Of a DNA stretch of 64,000 nt, positions 49,531 through 61,543 are shown one piece after another. The first letter of the stretch is position 1, and each line of letters opens with the position of its first letter. Source of the DNA: Rotaria macrura (Eukaryota > Rotifera > Eurotatoria > Philodinida > Philodinidae); the NCBI GenBank assembly GCA_900239685.1, contig OENT01000733.1:16726-80725 (forward strand). The letters are read 5' to 3'. Position numbers and translations under genes: made by a program. Below the pieces are notes generated by a model. It searched no databases and was not told where the DNA came from. It saw nothing but the letters and a program-made list of their open reading frames with translations.

Positions 49531-49828
49531 TGTATCGGTGCACAACGTTTTGAAGGCAATAAATGCCAGAAAAAATGTTTGGTGTTGCTAAAATGTACCG
49601 TGATGCGTATACCTGGGATATATTTGAATATCATTACATCAATTTTTGTTGATCATTTGCTGGAATAGAAAAAAATAGTAGATTAAATGTTGTCAAACGA
49701 CACATGTATAAGAAAGCGATGAAACGAGAAAAGGGTGAAAAAGATAAATAAAACAATCGTGAAGACAAATCTAGTCATCGTTTGATCATAAACTTGACGG
49801 TGAGCATGATGAGTGTAATCTTGAAACA

Positions 49829-49993
49829 TTATGGATGTCTTTTTCCTTTTCTTCCTCGACCATTTAGTTTACCATCAAGATAAGCAAGAGACATTGATGC
49901 ACCAATCAACAATTGTTTGCTTGAGTGCAATAAATGTAATAATTTTTCTGATTGTTTACTTTTACGGGCTGCAGCACGAGTTGTGACAGGCAT
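49829..49993 (-). CDS. Possible small ORF, 54 residues, basic
   Basis: From ATG at 49993 to TAA at 49829 the minus strand encodes 54 residues. It begins MPVTTRAAARKSKQSEKLL, continues with a leucine-rich helix-like stretch (HLLHSSKQLLIGASMSLAYL) and ends in a basic tail (GRGRKGKRHP). The residue use is protein-like and unlike the low-complexity frames around it. The family is not recognised. It could be a complete small protein or one exon of a gene whose other exons are not visible. It lies between two copies of the TTGGCGAAA repeat, so it could also be cargo of a mobile element. Confidence 0.4.
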   Translation of the reverse strand: MPVTTRAAARKSKQSEKLLHLLHSSKQLLIGASMSLAYLDGKLNGRGRKGKRHP

Positions 49994-50242
49994 TTATCAA
50001 GCAATGTTTATCTGAAAGCTTAAGATAGCAGTATGTTCCAAAATTTCTACTAGAAGATAGATTTAATTATACATTCAGGATGTTTTAATTCAAACTAGAT
50101 AATTTACAGCCATTTTGAATAGGTTATTTCTAATGAAATCTAAAACTATACATAATACTTATGATTAATTATGACATTGACGAATATATTCTATGGATGT
50201 ATTTCATACTAATCTCACTAATCAATGTTGTAGCTACATCGA

Positions 50243-50360
50243 TTCGGCGAAAGTTCAGTGGACTTTCACCAATTGGCGAAAGTGCAGAGGGTGCACTGGT
50301 GACAGGTCAGTGGCCGTTTGCCAATGGCGAAAGTCGGCTTGGCGAAAATCTTATTGACGA
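50243..50360. repeat. TTGGCGAAA palindromic repeat, copy B
   Basis: Contains TTCGGCGAAAGTTCAGTGGA, CTTTCACCAATTGGCGAAAG, TGCAGAGGGTGCACTGGTGACAG and AATGGCGAAAGTCGG. GCAGAGGGTGCACTGG parallels CCAGAGGATGCATTGG of copy A, so the two are copies of one element rather than independent motifs. Confidence 0.6.
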
Positions 50361-50727
50361 AGAGTGGGTAAGCCACATAAACACTTTGATACTCTTTATC
50401 CTAATCGATTAATAAACTCAGATATCGATTATTGATTCTTGAAATAACGAGGTATGTTAACAGCAGCTTAAGATTTTTTTAATTTTTATTTGTTTAAAAT
50501 TTAATGTCGACGTTTCGATGTTTCGCATATCGTTTTTGAGACTTGAGATTGAATTAGAGTTAAGAGAGAAAAAATTGGGAATTTATGCAAAAAATTTTAA
50601 AGAGTAATCATTGGATTTGATTCCATTCCAGTGGGAAATCAGTTGGAAACCACTAGCTTATAGTCTTACAGTTAAATATGCGCATATTTACCTGTAAGAA
50701 TACCCATGAAAAAATACTCCTTATAAT

Positions 50728-51054
50728 GAACGTGAAAGAACGTGTTTTCGAAAAAATTGAACGCGTTTTATCGACTACAAACGTGTTCTGAAAAACAATT
50801 GACGCGTTCATACGCGCTTCTCGAAATTCTGAACGCCTTCGAATGCATACTTGTTGGTAAGCAACGCGTTTTTATCATATTGAACACGTTAATAGTGAAG
50901 ACGTCTCTTGTCATACGCACGCTTTCAACTTATGTGGGTTTGAACCTGCTCGCGGGTAAATCGTTCTTATAGTTGGAAAACTCGTTTCTCAAAAATGTTT
51001 GAAGACGTATACTGAAGAACTTGTTCGTCAACTTTCAGAACGTGCTTTTTTTTT
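50728..51054. repeat. AACGCGTT/AACGTG-rich repeat region
   Basis: At least ten variants of a (T)GAACGYGTTTT word, in both orientations, spaced 15-40 bp: GAACGTG, GAACGTGTTTT, GAACGCGTTTT, AAACGTGTTC, GACGCGTTC, TACGCGC, GAACGCC, CAACGCGTTTTT, GAACACGTT and GAACGTGC at the right. CpG-rich against an AT-rich background. Non-coding foldback-type repeat of another family. Confidence 0.5.
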
Positions 51055-54000
51055 GTAGTGAAAACTGCTCATTTTAACTTAATGGAACTCATTACTTTAA
51101 ATATATCCGACTACGTGTAACGAAAGTGCTATGTATGCTGATCAAGAAATATATGTTTTAGTATGAGAAAATTTCTTTTTGTTGTAATACACTGAAAGGT
51201 AGTGTCTTGTTAGGCAAAGTGATCATCTATCTAGAGTTTCGTCATAAATGATTTTCCTTTTTTCTAAACTAGTTTTTTTCATTAAAGTGATTCGCTAATC
51301 TCATATTTATTTTTATTTCATAAAATTATAATTGCAGAGTTTTAAATCAATTATTTCTTTCATGAATATCAACAAATATATTTAATAGAAATATAAAACT
51401 AACACGTACAACAAAAAAATTAAATTTACTACTTTCAGTTAGATTTGACAGTCGAATGATAGCAAATTCATTAGCATTAACAAAGGAAAATAACTTTTCA
51501 ACTATAGTTGTAGGAGTGTTCCCAGCTTACATCATAAAAAAAGATTGTGCCTAATTACTTAGAGCAAATACCCCCAAGAGAGTTGTAGTAGTTGTTTCAT
51601 GAAACAGTTATGTGTTTTTAAAGAAAATGGTCAGCTTAAATTTCCGTCCCGAACCTACAGAAGAGAAGACACTGAATAACACTAGTAATAACGCTTAAAC
51701 TGCTTTAGAATACTATACAATTTCACGAACCTTTCTCTAAATATAAATGATTATAATTAGTTTCTAATGTTTAACACAGTGAAGGCTTTCTGACTTTCAT
51801 GAGCGAAAAATTAAAAACGTGAACTATTGTTCGTTGTGATTCATTGATTTGCTGCAACTCTCACTTAATTAACACAAAACAGATGAATAAATCAAGTGGC
51901 AACTTCCAGAAATTATCGATTTCACTGCTTGTGGATAAATCGAGATATTGTACTGTGGTAAGACCCGCTATTGTAGATATAATAGATATGTTACATGACA
52001 AACAACAATTCTAAAAAATTCAGAACTTTCTCAATAGAATTGTAAGCTCATTTTTTTATTTCAATAGAATTATAAATTTTTCTGCATGAGAAAAAGGAAT
52101 TTCAATCTCCATTAATGAAAATTTAGAATATTATTTAGTTCCGATCTTCTTGAATCAATTAATTAGAACAGCCTTATCCATATCATACTTATAATTCAGG
52201 GTTCATGAATGCAAATATTTTAAATGAAGAAAAACAAAATAAAAAAATGAGAACTCCAGAGTAAATAGTAGCAATGCAAGCATCAAAGCATATTTATAAA
52301 AACAATAAAAAAAGTGCTTCTTGTAAAAATGCAGAAATAAATATGGAAGATCACTATTCCGCTACTAAACTAACTATATTGAAACGTAACAATAGTCTAC
52401 AAGAAGCTATTTAACTTATACATTGTGTTGGCTAAATCAGACTAATACAGATGTGTATGTTTCACATTGTAGCTACAAATGTACTATCATGCAAGCTTCT
52501 CTTGGAAAATGTTGTTGTGTATGTACATTCTCTAACATAGCTTTCTTTCTTATATTTATAAAAAATAGTGATTGGAAAATTTTGAATCTCTTTTCAATAT
52601 TAAAAGAAAGTGCAAAATGTATACTAGTGTCTGTCTCAAATAGATTGGGGGAAGGCAGCTTTATTTTGGAATCGGAATCGTATTGAAATCGGCTTTTATG
52701 TGTTTTAGAATCGTATCAAAATCGCTAAGATGGTTTTTCAAAGGATCAGAATCACCCATCCCTAGTCTCAAATTTATTCATTAGATTTTAGTTTGCCACT
52801 GAATGTGTCACTTACTATTGCTCATAATAAAAATGAGAGGTGTCGATCGATTTTTATTTAATTTCTGTTAAATTTAGCTATTGTAGATTTAAATTTATAA
52901 TGAATTTAACTGTTAAAACTTTATCAGAACCTTACATATTTATTCAAATCGAGCTCACAATGCAAATTCAATTTAAATCAATTTAATTTAATTAAAATTT
53001 CATAAAAAAGACAGTAAATGAATTTAAATCGCATAAGAAATATTTAACTTCAATTAAATGAATTTGAGTTGATTTTCTACTGTTTAAGATTGAATTTTTA
53101 TTAATTTAAGTTCGATTGTGATTCGTTTATAGAAAGTGAAAAATATTGAAGAGTTAAATTTAAAAAAAAATTAGTTTTGGATTCATTCAATTTTTGTAAA
53201 TATATCACTCTAAGTAAACATTTCGTTGAAGTCAGAATATACACAAATTTTGCTTACTACAAACAGAAAACTTAACACTTCAGACATATGTAAGTATAGT
53301 TCATTGGTATATTCACTGCTTCGCAACTACAAGTTTATCTGGTCGAATCTACTCTATGGTATTAAAAAACAAAACGAATTTACACCCACACCCTAACAAC
53401 CAAAGTGACTTAAGGAGGAATCAGCTAACTGAGAACTTATATGAATAGCAAAGAAACGGGTTCAAGACCATCATAGAGTTAAGAATAAAATGAAGAATGA
53501 TTTTTTTTCCATTTCTCAAAAGCGAACCAAGCTGAATAGTGCCTCTATTTGAGTTCGTATTGTACTGAGTTAATGGCTAATAGCTTAGAGAAAATCTTCA
53601 ACATGATTCATCTGACTGTCACTGCGTGTTTCTGAGTAAGAACCGTAACTAGTTTCTCTAAAAAGGAGATGATTACATTCTTTATAATTTTTTTTTAACT
53701 TAATATGTCAATAAAAGACTGTTCTCATGGGCTGTTTTTCCACAAAATTGTTTTGCGAATTGTTAATTGCTCCAGACAGGTTAACTCCCTCAAACTCAGA
53801 CGTTTCCAGACATAGTAGAGAAATTTCTTGAATAACTACTCCTATTGAGCTTGGTGGTATCATTTTTCGGAGCTCTAAACAGCAAAGCAGTGTACTGGGG
53901 ATTTCATTTTTGTCAACAATATATTTGACTGTCTAGTATATATGATAATAGATCTAGATGAATTTTTCATACAAAGTGGAGGAAGTGATCTCTTCTTTTA

Positions 54001-54493
54001 CACATGGTACAGAGGATGCGGGTGTAGCAATAGTGGTTGCTTTCAGTCACGTTGACACCCTACATAACGTCTCAATACTTCAGATAAAACATATTGGTAA
54101 ACATCTATTGTAGGACCTACTGTATATTCTCAAGTATAAATAGAAAAAACTTGTTACATTCCCATCACTTCTGTTAATCATTCACGCTGACACCAGTCCT
54201 TATTTATGTTTCATTGGATGTGATATTCGCTCGATCTTAGATAATATGCTTTCCTCAAAGGAATTTTCTGTCAAATCAGACATTAGGCGCGACGAATAAC
54301 TTCAGAGATGAAGTCCGAGATAATCATCAAGGTAATTTTTATAAAAAACTGAAACTCATTCAGTTCGAGTTTCAAAAATAGGATGATTTCCATCGAATGC
54401 TATTTGAATTATGAGAATCTAATATGATTCGATAGGAAGACTGAACCTTGAGTAAATAATCAATCGTTAATTAGACTTTCTTATATAATTCAG
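51055..54493. other. 3.4-kb AT-rich region without a supported gene
   Basis: Very AT-rich, including a stretch near 52860-53170 built largely of AATTTAAAT-type words. The one longer frame (52423-52686) is cysteine-rich but unrecognised. The 5' exon(s) of the FG-GAP gene should lie in the right part, before the acceptor at 54493, but were not identified. Confidence 0.4.
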
Positions 54494-56613
54494 TCGCAAA
54501 ATGTGAACTTAATTTTAAAGCAACGACCCCGAACCCAGTTGAATATAAGTATGGACCACGATCTGTAGCCATTGGCAATTTTAACAACGATACTTGGCCA
54601 GATATTGCTGTTGCCAATTATGATGCTGATAATGTTGCTATATATTTTGGCAATGGTGATGGTACATTTTCAAGTGCAATCCAATACGAAATAGGTTCCG
54701 GCTCGGCTCCGTGCATGGTCGCCGTTGGTGATCTTAACAATGATAGTCGACTCGATATCGCTATCGCCAACTTTGGAGTAAACAACATTGGTTTACTATT
54801 TGCAACTCAAAACGGTTCATTCGTGAAACATACACCACTTTCAATGGCATCATCTCGTCCGGTTTTCATCCTCATATCTGATCTGAATAATGACGCAGCA
54901 CTAGACATTGTCACTGCTAATTATGGTACACACAGTATAAGTGTTCATTATGGACACGGCAATGGGACTTTCGCAGCACCATGTAGGTACTCAATCCGCT
55001 ACGATTCTTTTCCGATGTCGTTAGCTGTGGGTGATTTCAATAACGACAAACGACTCGATGCGGTCGTTTGCAATGGGCATGGTAGTTCTGTGAGTGTTCT
55101 GTTCGGCTATGGCAATGGTTCATTTGCAAATCAAATGACATTTTCAACGGGCCTTGACCCGGACGTAGTTGCACTGGGTGATTTCAATTACGACAATCAG
55201 TTGGATATCGTCGTTTCTAATGCGGCAGACAATAATTTAAGTGTACTCCTCGGATATGGTAATGAGTCTTTTGCATATCAAATGACATATTCAACGGGGT
55301 CTTTGCCGACATATCTAGCTATTGGTGACTTTAATAATGACACCCGATTGGATATCGTTGTCATTAATTGGAATGATCATACTGCAAGTGTACTATTAAG
55401 GAAAGACAGAGGAGCTATAAATAGCACAAGCACATTTGCATCTGCTGCTGGTTCTGTGTTAAAATCAGTTACAGTTTTTGATGTAAACAATGATAGCCTA
55501 ATGGATATCATTGTTTCTAATTATGGTACTGATAATATGGGTGTTATTCTAGGCTTTCGAAAAGGAAGTTTTGCTAACCAAAAAATATACCCTTTGGGAT
55601 TACAATCTCATCCTCGTTCAATCGCCATCGGTGACTTCAATAAAGATGGTCAAAAGGATGTAGCAGTGGCCAATTATGTTACCATAACTCTGGTTAAATT
55701 TCTTGGATGTGGAAACGGACAATTTAAGAATCTAGGAACATTCGGTGGTAGTTTTGATTATGCTCCATCGGTTATCACTGCTAGCGACTTCAATAACGAT
55801 GGACATTCAGAAATTGTAGTCGCATATGACGAAATCGATGATGTAGATGTGTTACATATATATGACGTTGGAGCTTTTCATCATCGTCTATTTTACAACA
55901 CTGGCCTCTGCCCAACAGCACTTGCCATTGCTGATTTCAATAATGATATTCATCTCGATATCGTCTCTATTAATAATTGCGACAACACTGTAAGTGTACT
56001 TCTCTGATATGGCAATGGTTCTTTCGCAAATCAATTGACATTTTCGACTAACTTTTCTCCCGGACTCTTAGCTGTTGGTTATTATAGCGATAGCTACGTG
56101 GATATTGTCGTTGGTGATGTGAACGGCAACACTGTAAGTGTTTTTCTGGGATATGGCAACGGTTCTTTCGGAAATCAAGTAGTATATTCAACTAATTTGT
56201 CTCCATGGTCTATTACTGTTGGCGATTTCAACAACGATACTCTACTTGATATCGTGGTAGCAAATCATGGGAGTGAGAACATCGGTGTATTTCTTGGATG
56301 GGGTAACGGTTCATTTTCAAGTCAAAAGACGTTTTCGACTGGTTCTGAATCTCAACCTTACGCCGTAGCTGTTGGAGATTTTAATAATGACAATGTATTG
56401 GACATTACCGATGCAAATCAGGGAGTGAACAATGTAGGCGTACTGATAGGATATGGCAATGGTTCCTTCGCAGATATAAATGTGTTTTCGATCGGCTATG
56501 GGATTGTTCCGTTCTCAGTATGTGTTGGTGATTTTAATAATGATGGAAAGATAGACTTTGCGGTCGCCAATGAAGGCTCGGACAATATAAAAATATTTTT
56601 ACAGATTTGTTAA
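54494..56613 (+). CDS. FG-GAP/VCBS-repeat protein (3' exon), interrupted by one in-frame TGA
   Basis: The exon opens after an acceptor (TTATATAATTCAG) and reads KCELNFKATTPNP and then about 13 tandem repeats of roughly 48 residues. Each has the pattern VAVGDFNNDxxLDIVVxNxxxxNVSVLLGYGNGSF, whose DxNxDxxxD loop is a calcium-binding motif of FG-GAP/VCBS blades. Such blades form beta-propellers like those of integrin alpha chains; the proteins are usually secreted or on the cell surface and bind ligands. The N-terminus (signal or membrane anchor) must be on an unseen upstream exon. The style is characteristic of the large FG-GAP families of bdelloid rotifers. At 56005-56007 a TGA replaces the Gly codon in LL-stop-YGNGSF, where other repeats have GGA; beyond it the same frame continues for 202 codons. 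The allele is probably inactivated, truncated or affected by a base error. Confidence 0.85.
56005..56007 (+). other. In-frame TGA in the FG-GAP gene
   Basis: The codon sits where other repeats read GGA-TAT-GGC (Gly-Tyr-Gly). One G-to-T change explains it, and the repeat continues uninterrupted after it in the same frame. Confidence 0.8.
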
Positions 56614-56768
56614 TGCCTGAGTTCCTCCCTAGAGTTGCTTTTTCTTCTATTCACTATTTCTAACTTCTAGCGGGCGCTACTAATAATTCTTTTAACCTAT
56701 TGTATATTTTCGTTTTCGCTCATATGTATTACAACAAACCATACCCAAGTCAATCAAAATGACTATCC

Positions 56769-56984
56769 GTTATGGACCATTTACTTGACCCAGTTATACG
56801 GACCGTAACAGCATTAAAATAGGGCCGTATTTTCACAGTATACGACCCTTTATTACTGCGTCCAGAAATAGTATCTTATGCGTAGTCGTATACTGTGAAA
56901 ATACGGCCGTATACGACCCTATTTTAATGATGTTACGGTCCGTACAACTGGTTCAAGTAAACGGTCCGTATCGTTCGACCTGGG
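56769..56984. repeat. TACGG-rich foldback repeat, copy 5 (best preserved)
   Basis: The left arm starts GGACCATTTACTTGACCCAG at 56773. The right arm ends at 56967 with the near-perfect reverse complement (CTGGTTCAAGTAAACGGTCC). The arms stay paired through GGACCGTAACA, ATTAAAATAGGG and GTATTTTCACAGTATAC on the left, and GTATACTGTGAAAATAC, CCCTATTTTAAT and TGTTACGGTCC on the right: about 75 bp of stem around a loop of about 50 bp. It ends with GTTCGACCTGGGT. No coding capacity. Confidence 0.8.
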
Positions 56985-58318
56985 TAGTTGAGAGTCGGAA
57001 TCTTAAACATTTCAAATTCGGACGAGAAATCAAACGGAGATTTCCGATTGCGCATCTATTCGAACGCAAAAATAGAGTGGGTGTGGCTGTGTGGTTGATG
57101 GTTTCTGTACGGTTTTCTGAAGCCACAGCTACCCATACTCTCAATATCCTGACAGATTATGAAATGATTCAAGATATTCGAATCATGACTGATCGTTGTG
57201 GTTACCTATCGTGCCTGCTCTAGAAAAACGAGTGTCTTCTATCTATACTATGTCAAATTTGAATTTTGTTGATCTTTCGTGAACCTTCTCTAAGTAAAAT
57301 TCTCCATCACATTAAACAGATGGAGATACATTGAATTTGAAATTTATATAAATTTATATTAAAAATATTCTTTTTCGACGAAAGCATTTATATATTTATT
57401 GATATTTTTTATTTTTTTTTTGTCTTTTAATAAAATATGCAAGTGCAAAATATAATCCACATGTCAATTGTAATATTGAGTAGAAAACCAAAGTGTATGG
57501 TTGTTTGTGGATGTGAAAATCGATGTCAAAGAACTCGAAACGTACATGCGCACTCACACCAGTAAAACTTTGCTCACATTAAAATCTATGTCTATGTTAA
57601 ATTTCAAAATCATCTTTCCAATATTTCTGAGCTCTCATCAGTAAGCAAACTATTGATAATTAATCCACATCATAAATGCCAAAGCACTTGAACAGTCGTT
57701 GACCTTTTATAGTTAGATGCTCTTCATATATGAATCTTCATTGATGCATTAAAATAGAAATCACTTTACGTTCTCAGCAAGTTATAATGACATCGCCACA
57801 TTATTAAAATACTAATGCGCTTGATGTTATGAGCTCTAATTCAATATCCGTCTCATCATTGAATGCGTTTCAAAGATGATTTAGTATCTCTTATACTATA
57901 ATCTTAACTGAATCAATTATTAATTGAACTCCATTTAGTATCCAAATCCAAACAACAATCAATGAACTATTTCCATTATACCTATTTCAAGGACTCTTTT
58001 TCTAATAATAATTACTCAATTCAGAAATTAATATCACATTATATCATTTCGTAATGTATTATTATGATTCTTCTTACGATATTCATTACATCATTTAACA
58101 TAAATAAATAAAAAGAAGAATTTTTAAAAAATAGGATAAACTGAAATATAATACATGGAAATAATTTTATTTCATCCCCTTACCGAAGAACAAGTATTAG
58201 TTGCACATGATTTCATAACGATATATGATGATCGGTGATAGACAAAACACTTATGTGAATTAAATAAAAATATAAAGACGAACTCATGGTTTTATTCTTC
58301 TTTTTTTCATTAAATAAA
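56985..58318. other. 1.3-kb intergenic region without a supported gene
   Basis: AT-rich. The frame at 56927-57223 runs out of the foldback repeat and has no domain. Nothing identifiable apart from the 3' signal of the minus-strand gene at its right end. Confidence 0.4.
58291..58296 (-). terminator. Polyadenylation signal (AATAAA on the minus strand)
   Basis: TTTATT on the plus strand, i.e. AATAAA on the minus strand, 23 nt beyond the stop of the cyclo-ligase gene. Confidence 0.45.
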
Positions 58319-58903
58319 TTATTCGTCTCTTTCTTGTACAGCTAATATTTCATTTATACGAACATCATTTGAATCCATGGGTATGCGATCGATATCAAGA
58401 ATTTGCTGACGGAATGCTAATCCAATAGTGTAAAATTTTCCGCTTAAAGAATTTAAATATCTATCGTAGAAACCTTTACCATGACCAAGACGAGATCCAT
58501 CTAATGAAAATCCGAGACCAGGTACAATAATAAGATCAATATTATCCATTGCTATTTCTCGAGTTCGATCATCTAAATTCGGTTGTCGAATATGCCATTT
58601 TGTCATCGGTAATGAGTCGAGATCATCCAATGAATAAATACGTACCATGTCCATTGTTGTTGAATTATAACGTGGAATAAAAATATGTTTATGAGATTGA
58701 AATGCATGTTGCATTATTTCACGCGTCGATATTTCAGTATTCATGTTAACATATATGGATATTGCACGAGATGCTTGATATTTTGGATGATGAAGAAGAA
58801 GATCAGTAACAATCTTTGATTGTTTGACTCGATCTTCAATTGTCATCAGGTTGAGTATGTGACGAATGTGGTGACGAAGATTATGTTTTGCTCCATGAAC
58901 CAT
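58319..58903 (-). CDS. MTHFS: 5-formyltetrahydrofolate cyclo-ligase (MTHFS)
   Basis: A single exon of 194 residues from ATG 58903, close to the 203 residues of the human enzyme. The enzyme converts 5-formyl-THF to 5,10-methenyl-THF using ATP, in the cytosol, returning the stored folate to one-carbon metabolism. Visible family features are: the basic N-terminal helix HNLRHHIRHIL (the basic region contacts ATP); SRAISIYVNMNTEISTREIM; IFIPRYNSTTMDMVRI, matching the human FIPRY...HMDMVRI; and the signature GLGFSLDGSRLGHGKGFYDRYL near residues 128-150, which binds phosphate and Mg. The C-terminus has LAFRQQI...MDSNDVRINEIL. The frame also has an earlier ATG at 58948, but the 15 extra residues do not look conserved, so 58903 is preferred. 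No disrupted residue is seen, so this looks like a functional housekeeping gene. Confidence 0.92.
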   Translation of the reverse strand: MVHGAKHNLRHHIRHILNLMTIEDRVKQSKIVTDLLLHHPKYQASRAISIYVNMNTEISTREIMQHAFQSHKHIFIPRYNSTTMDMVRIYSLDDLDSLPMTKWHIRQPNLDDRTREIAMDNIDLIIVPGLGFSLDGSRLGHGKGFYDRYLNSLSGKFYTIGLAFRQQILDIDRIPMDSNDVRINEILAVQERDE

Positions 58904-61543
58904 GATAATCAAGTGTTGATCGAACAAAACGATATCTCGACTAATCAATATATATTTTCAGACTTTAGATTATTCTCTATAATGATATATGCATTTGAAA
59001 TAGAGCAACATTGAACAACAATTTTTCATACCCTCAAAGTTTCGATAGATAAGTTTAAAAAAACACGTTATAAGATGTAGAGACAGTTACAAATATGCAA
59101 AGAAATTATTCTTACTTCTGTATCTTTTCTTAGAAGATGTGTTAGAAGAATAAAAGTATGTTCAATGTTTTAAATATCTAATACTGATGTTGACTCTAGA
59201 ATCTTTTACTATGATCAAGAAAGTTCGAGATAGCTCTATTAAACTAATCAGTGACGAATGGAAGATGAATAATCTTTTTGCAACGTTTCTTTTTTTTACA
59301 TGAAAATATCTTTTTCATCCTCTTAATGAACTGCTTGATGTAATATGATCAACTGATAATAAAGACATTTAAAAATTGAGATCTATTCTGGAACTTAATA
59401 TTTATCAAATCATGTAGACATAGTTCATCGGTGATGGTGAATTCTCAACCATATACAATCTATGATATAATTGGGAGCTTATGTATCACGTCTTTGGGGA
59501 CAAGTTTCTACTCTACAATATTGCAGCACTCCTTTCGAAGCGAGTAGTGTTCCACAAAAACTCACCATAATCAAGATGTTCAATCGAGTTGAAACGCAAG
59601 TGTTTTGATAATGGTGCTGGCTTCAATTCATGTAAGTCATATTTAGAGTTCTCTCTAGGTAGCTTGATGAACCAAGTATGTTACAAAATTTGCAATTTGG
59701 CAAATATAAACTGAAGAGAATAAATGATGAAATTGACGTCAAAAATATTTCATTTCATTGCATCATTAACTAAGGTCAGTTAAAGTACTCGATTGTTTAA
59801 AGTGTCTGAGTAAGAGAATAGAAAATAAAATCCCAATGCTTACTAAGCAGTGTTTCTAACAGGAATTTTAAGCAAAGTACCAATCCAAAGTTTACCAACA
59901 CTTTTTCCACGCTTTCCCAGCAAAAAACAAATTACTTTTTCAAAATCGCAGGTGCCCTGGGTATTTTGCTTTTGCTTGGGGTACTTAACGTTAGAAACAA
60001 TGATGCTTACGTATGCGAATACGTAGTTCTATTGATGAATAAAACAGGTTACAATACGTGGGCCTCTTGTTTTATCACGAATAAAAAACATAGATAGGTT
60101 TATAAAAATAACCTATCCGATTCGGAATGATTGATGTTCGAGGCGCCACTATCAAAAAGAAAACGATTTTTAAAATACGTGTCGCTATTCGTATTTGAAA
60201 AATCATATCTCTCAAGCTGTTCATTCTTTTTTATTATCCTTGAAATTAACGGATTCAATACGTATGCTTATTTAGTGACTGTTCAACTAGCTAATAAATA
60301 TCAAGTCAATGTATAATACTCACAGTTTATGAATATTTGTATAATGCATTGTTTTCTAAATGTCAAATATTAGTTCTCATTACATTTAAATAAGGGCAAA
60401 TGAAATGAAGTATCGGTTTAAAATTAACCATGAGTTCGTAACCGTTTCTATCATAAACTTCAAATCTGAACTGACTCCATAGTATTCATAGTCCGATGGG
60501 GTTTGCATAAGTAGAATTTAGCAAAGAGAGATTTTACCATGACATTGTTTTATCGACATAAGATTTTCTTTCAATAAAATACATCAAACATAAGAAACAA
60601 CGAATGTCTTCCTTATTATTCTCTTTTACATTTGAGATTCAATTGATAGATATGTTATAATCAAAAGAAAAATTCAATCTATTAAAAAATCGCTTGTCTA
60701 TCAATTTCAATTTATCTTCATTGACCCTATTCTCGATACGTTTACAAACTAAAAGAGCGTTGAAACAAATTATTTTAGAATAAAAGAAAAAATCATAGCT
60801 AGTATAACTGTTTTGGCATGACCTTGGTTACAGATGTACAGATTATCAAAAATGATACAGGGTACCAGTAGTGTAACCTGTGAACTTCTAACTAATATTA
60901 TGTAATAGACGTTGTCGACTTCTTTTCCAGATTTGTTTGGTAAGAAAAAGCTAAAAGTGACAGGGAATTAAAAATCAATTTAGATTGGTCGTAAATGCAT
61001 TCAATAGAAATAATAGATATGCGCTTTAGTAGTATATTCTTTGTCTTTATGAGGATCTAACATTAATTCTATTGTACATGTATTAGTTTTCTGATTGTGA
61101 GCTTTATTATTTTTATTTTTTTGTGCATTATTATAATTAACTTATCTTTGAGAAGGGTAAAGATATGTTGCGCTATTGATAACATGCTCTAGCATATATT
61201 CTTAAGACGAGCATTATGAATAACTTCGTATTTGGAATTCCTGAAAGTTCGGCTACATCAGAAGGTGTTTTTAGCTCATCAGGTAGAATATTAGAAAAAA
61301 AAGAAGACAAGTTTTAAATCCTCATACTGTTGATGATAAGAAATTTCCGAAATGAATGATCTCATGTTTTTTACTTTGTGATTGAAACAAATTGGATAAA
61401 ATTATATAATATAATCATGTGAAAGTTTGGATTTTTCTCAATTATCAAAAACTACAGGGCAGGTCAGGTCCAGGTGGTCGAAATCTCACGAGGGAATGCC
61501 TCTGGGTGTGGCCCGAGGATTTCAAATCTACCGACACAAGTTT
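58904..61543. other. 2.6-kb intergenic region without a supported gene
   Basis: AT-rich; short frames only (60131-60316 plus; 61445-61654 minus, overlapping the next element). Presumably contains the promoter of the cyclo-ligase gene near 58.95-59.1 kb. A short GC-richer patch with AGGTCAGGTCCAGGTGG at 61460 resembles the CCTGG-rich interior of the element at 31.2-31.8 kb. Confidence 0.4.
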
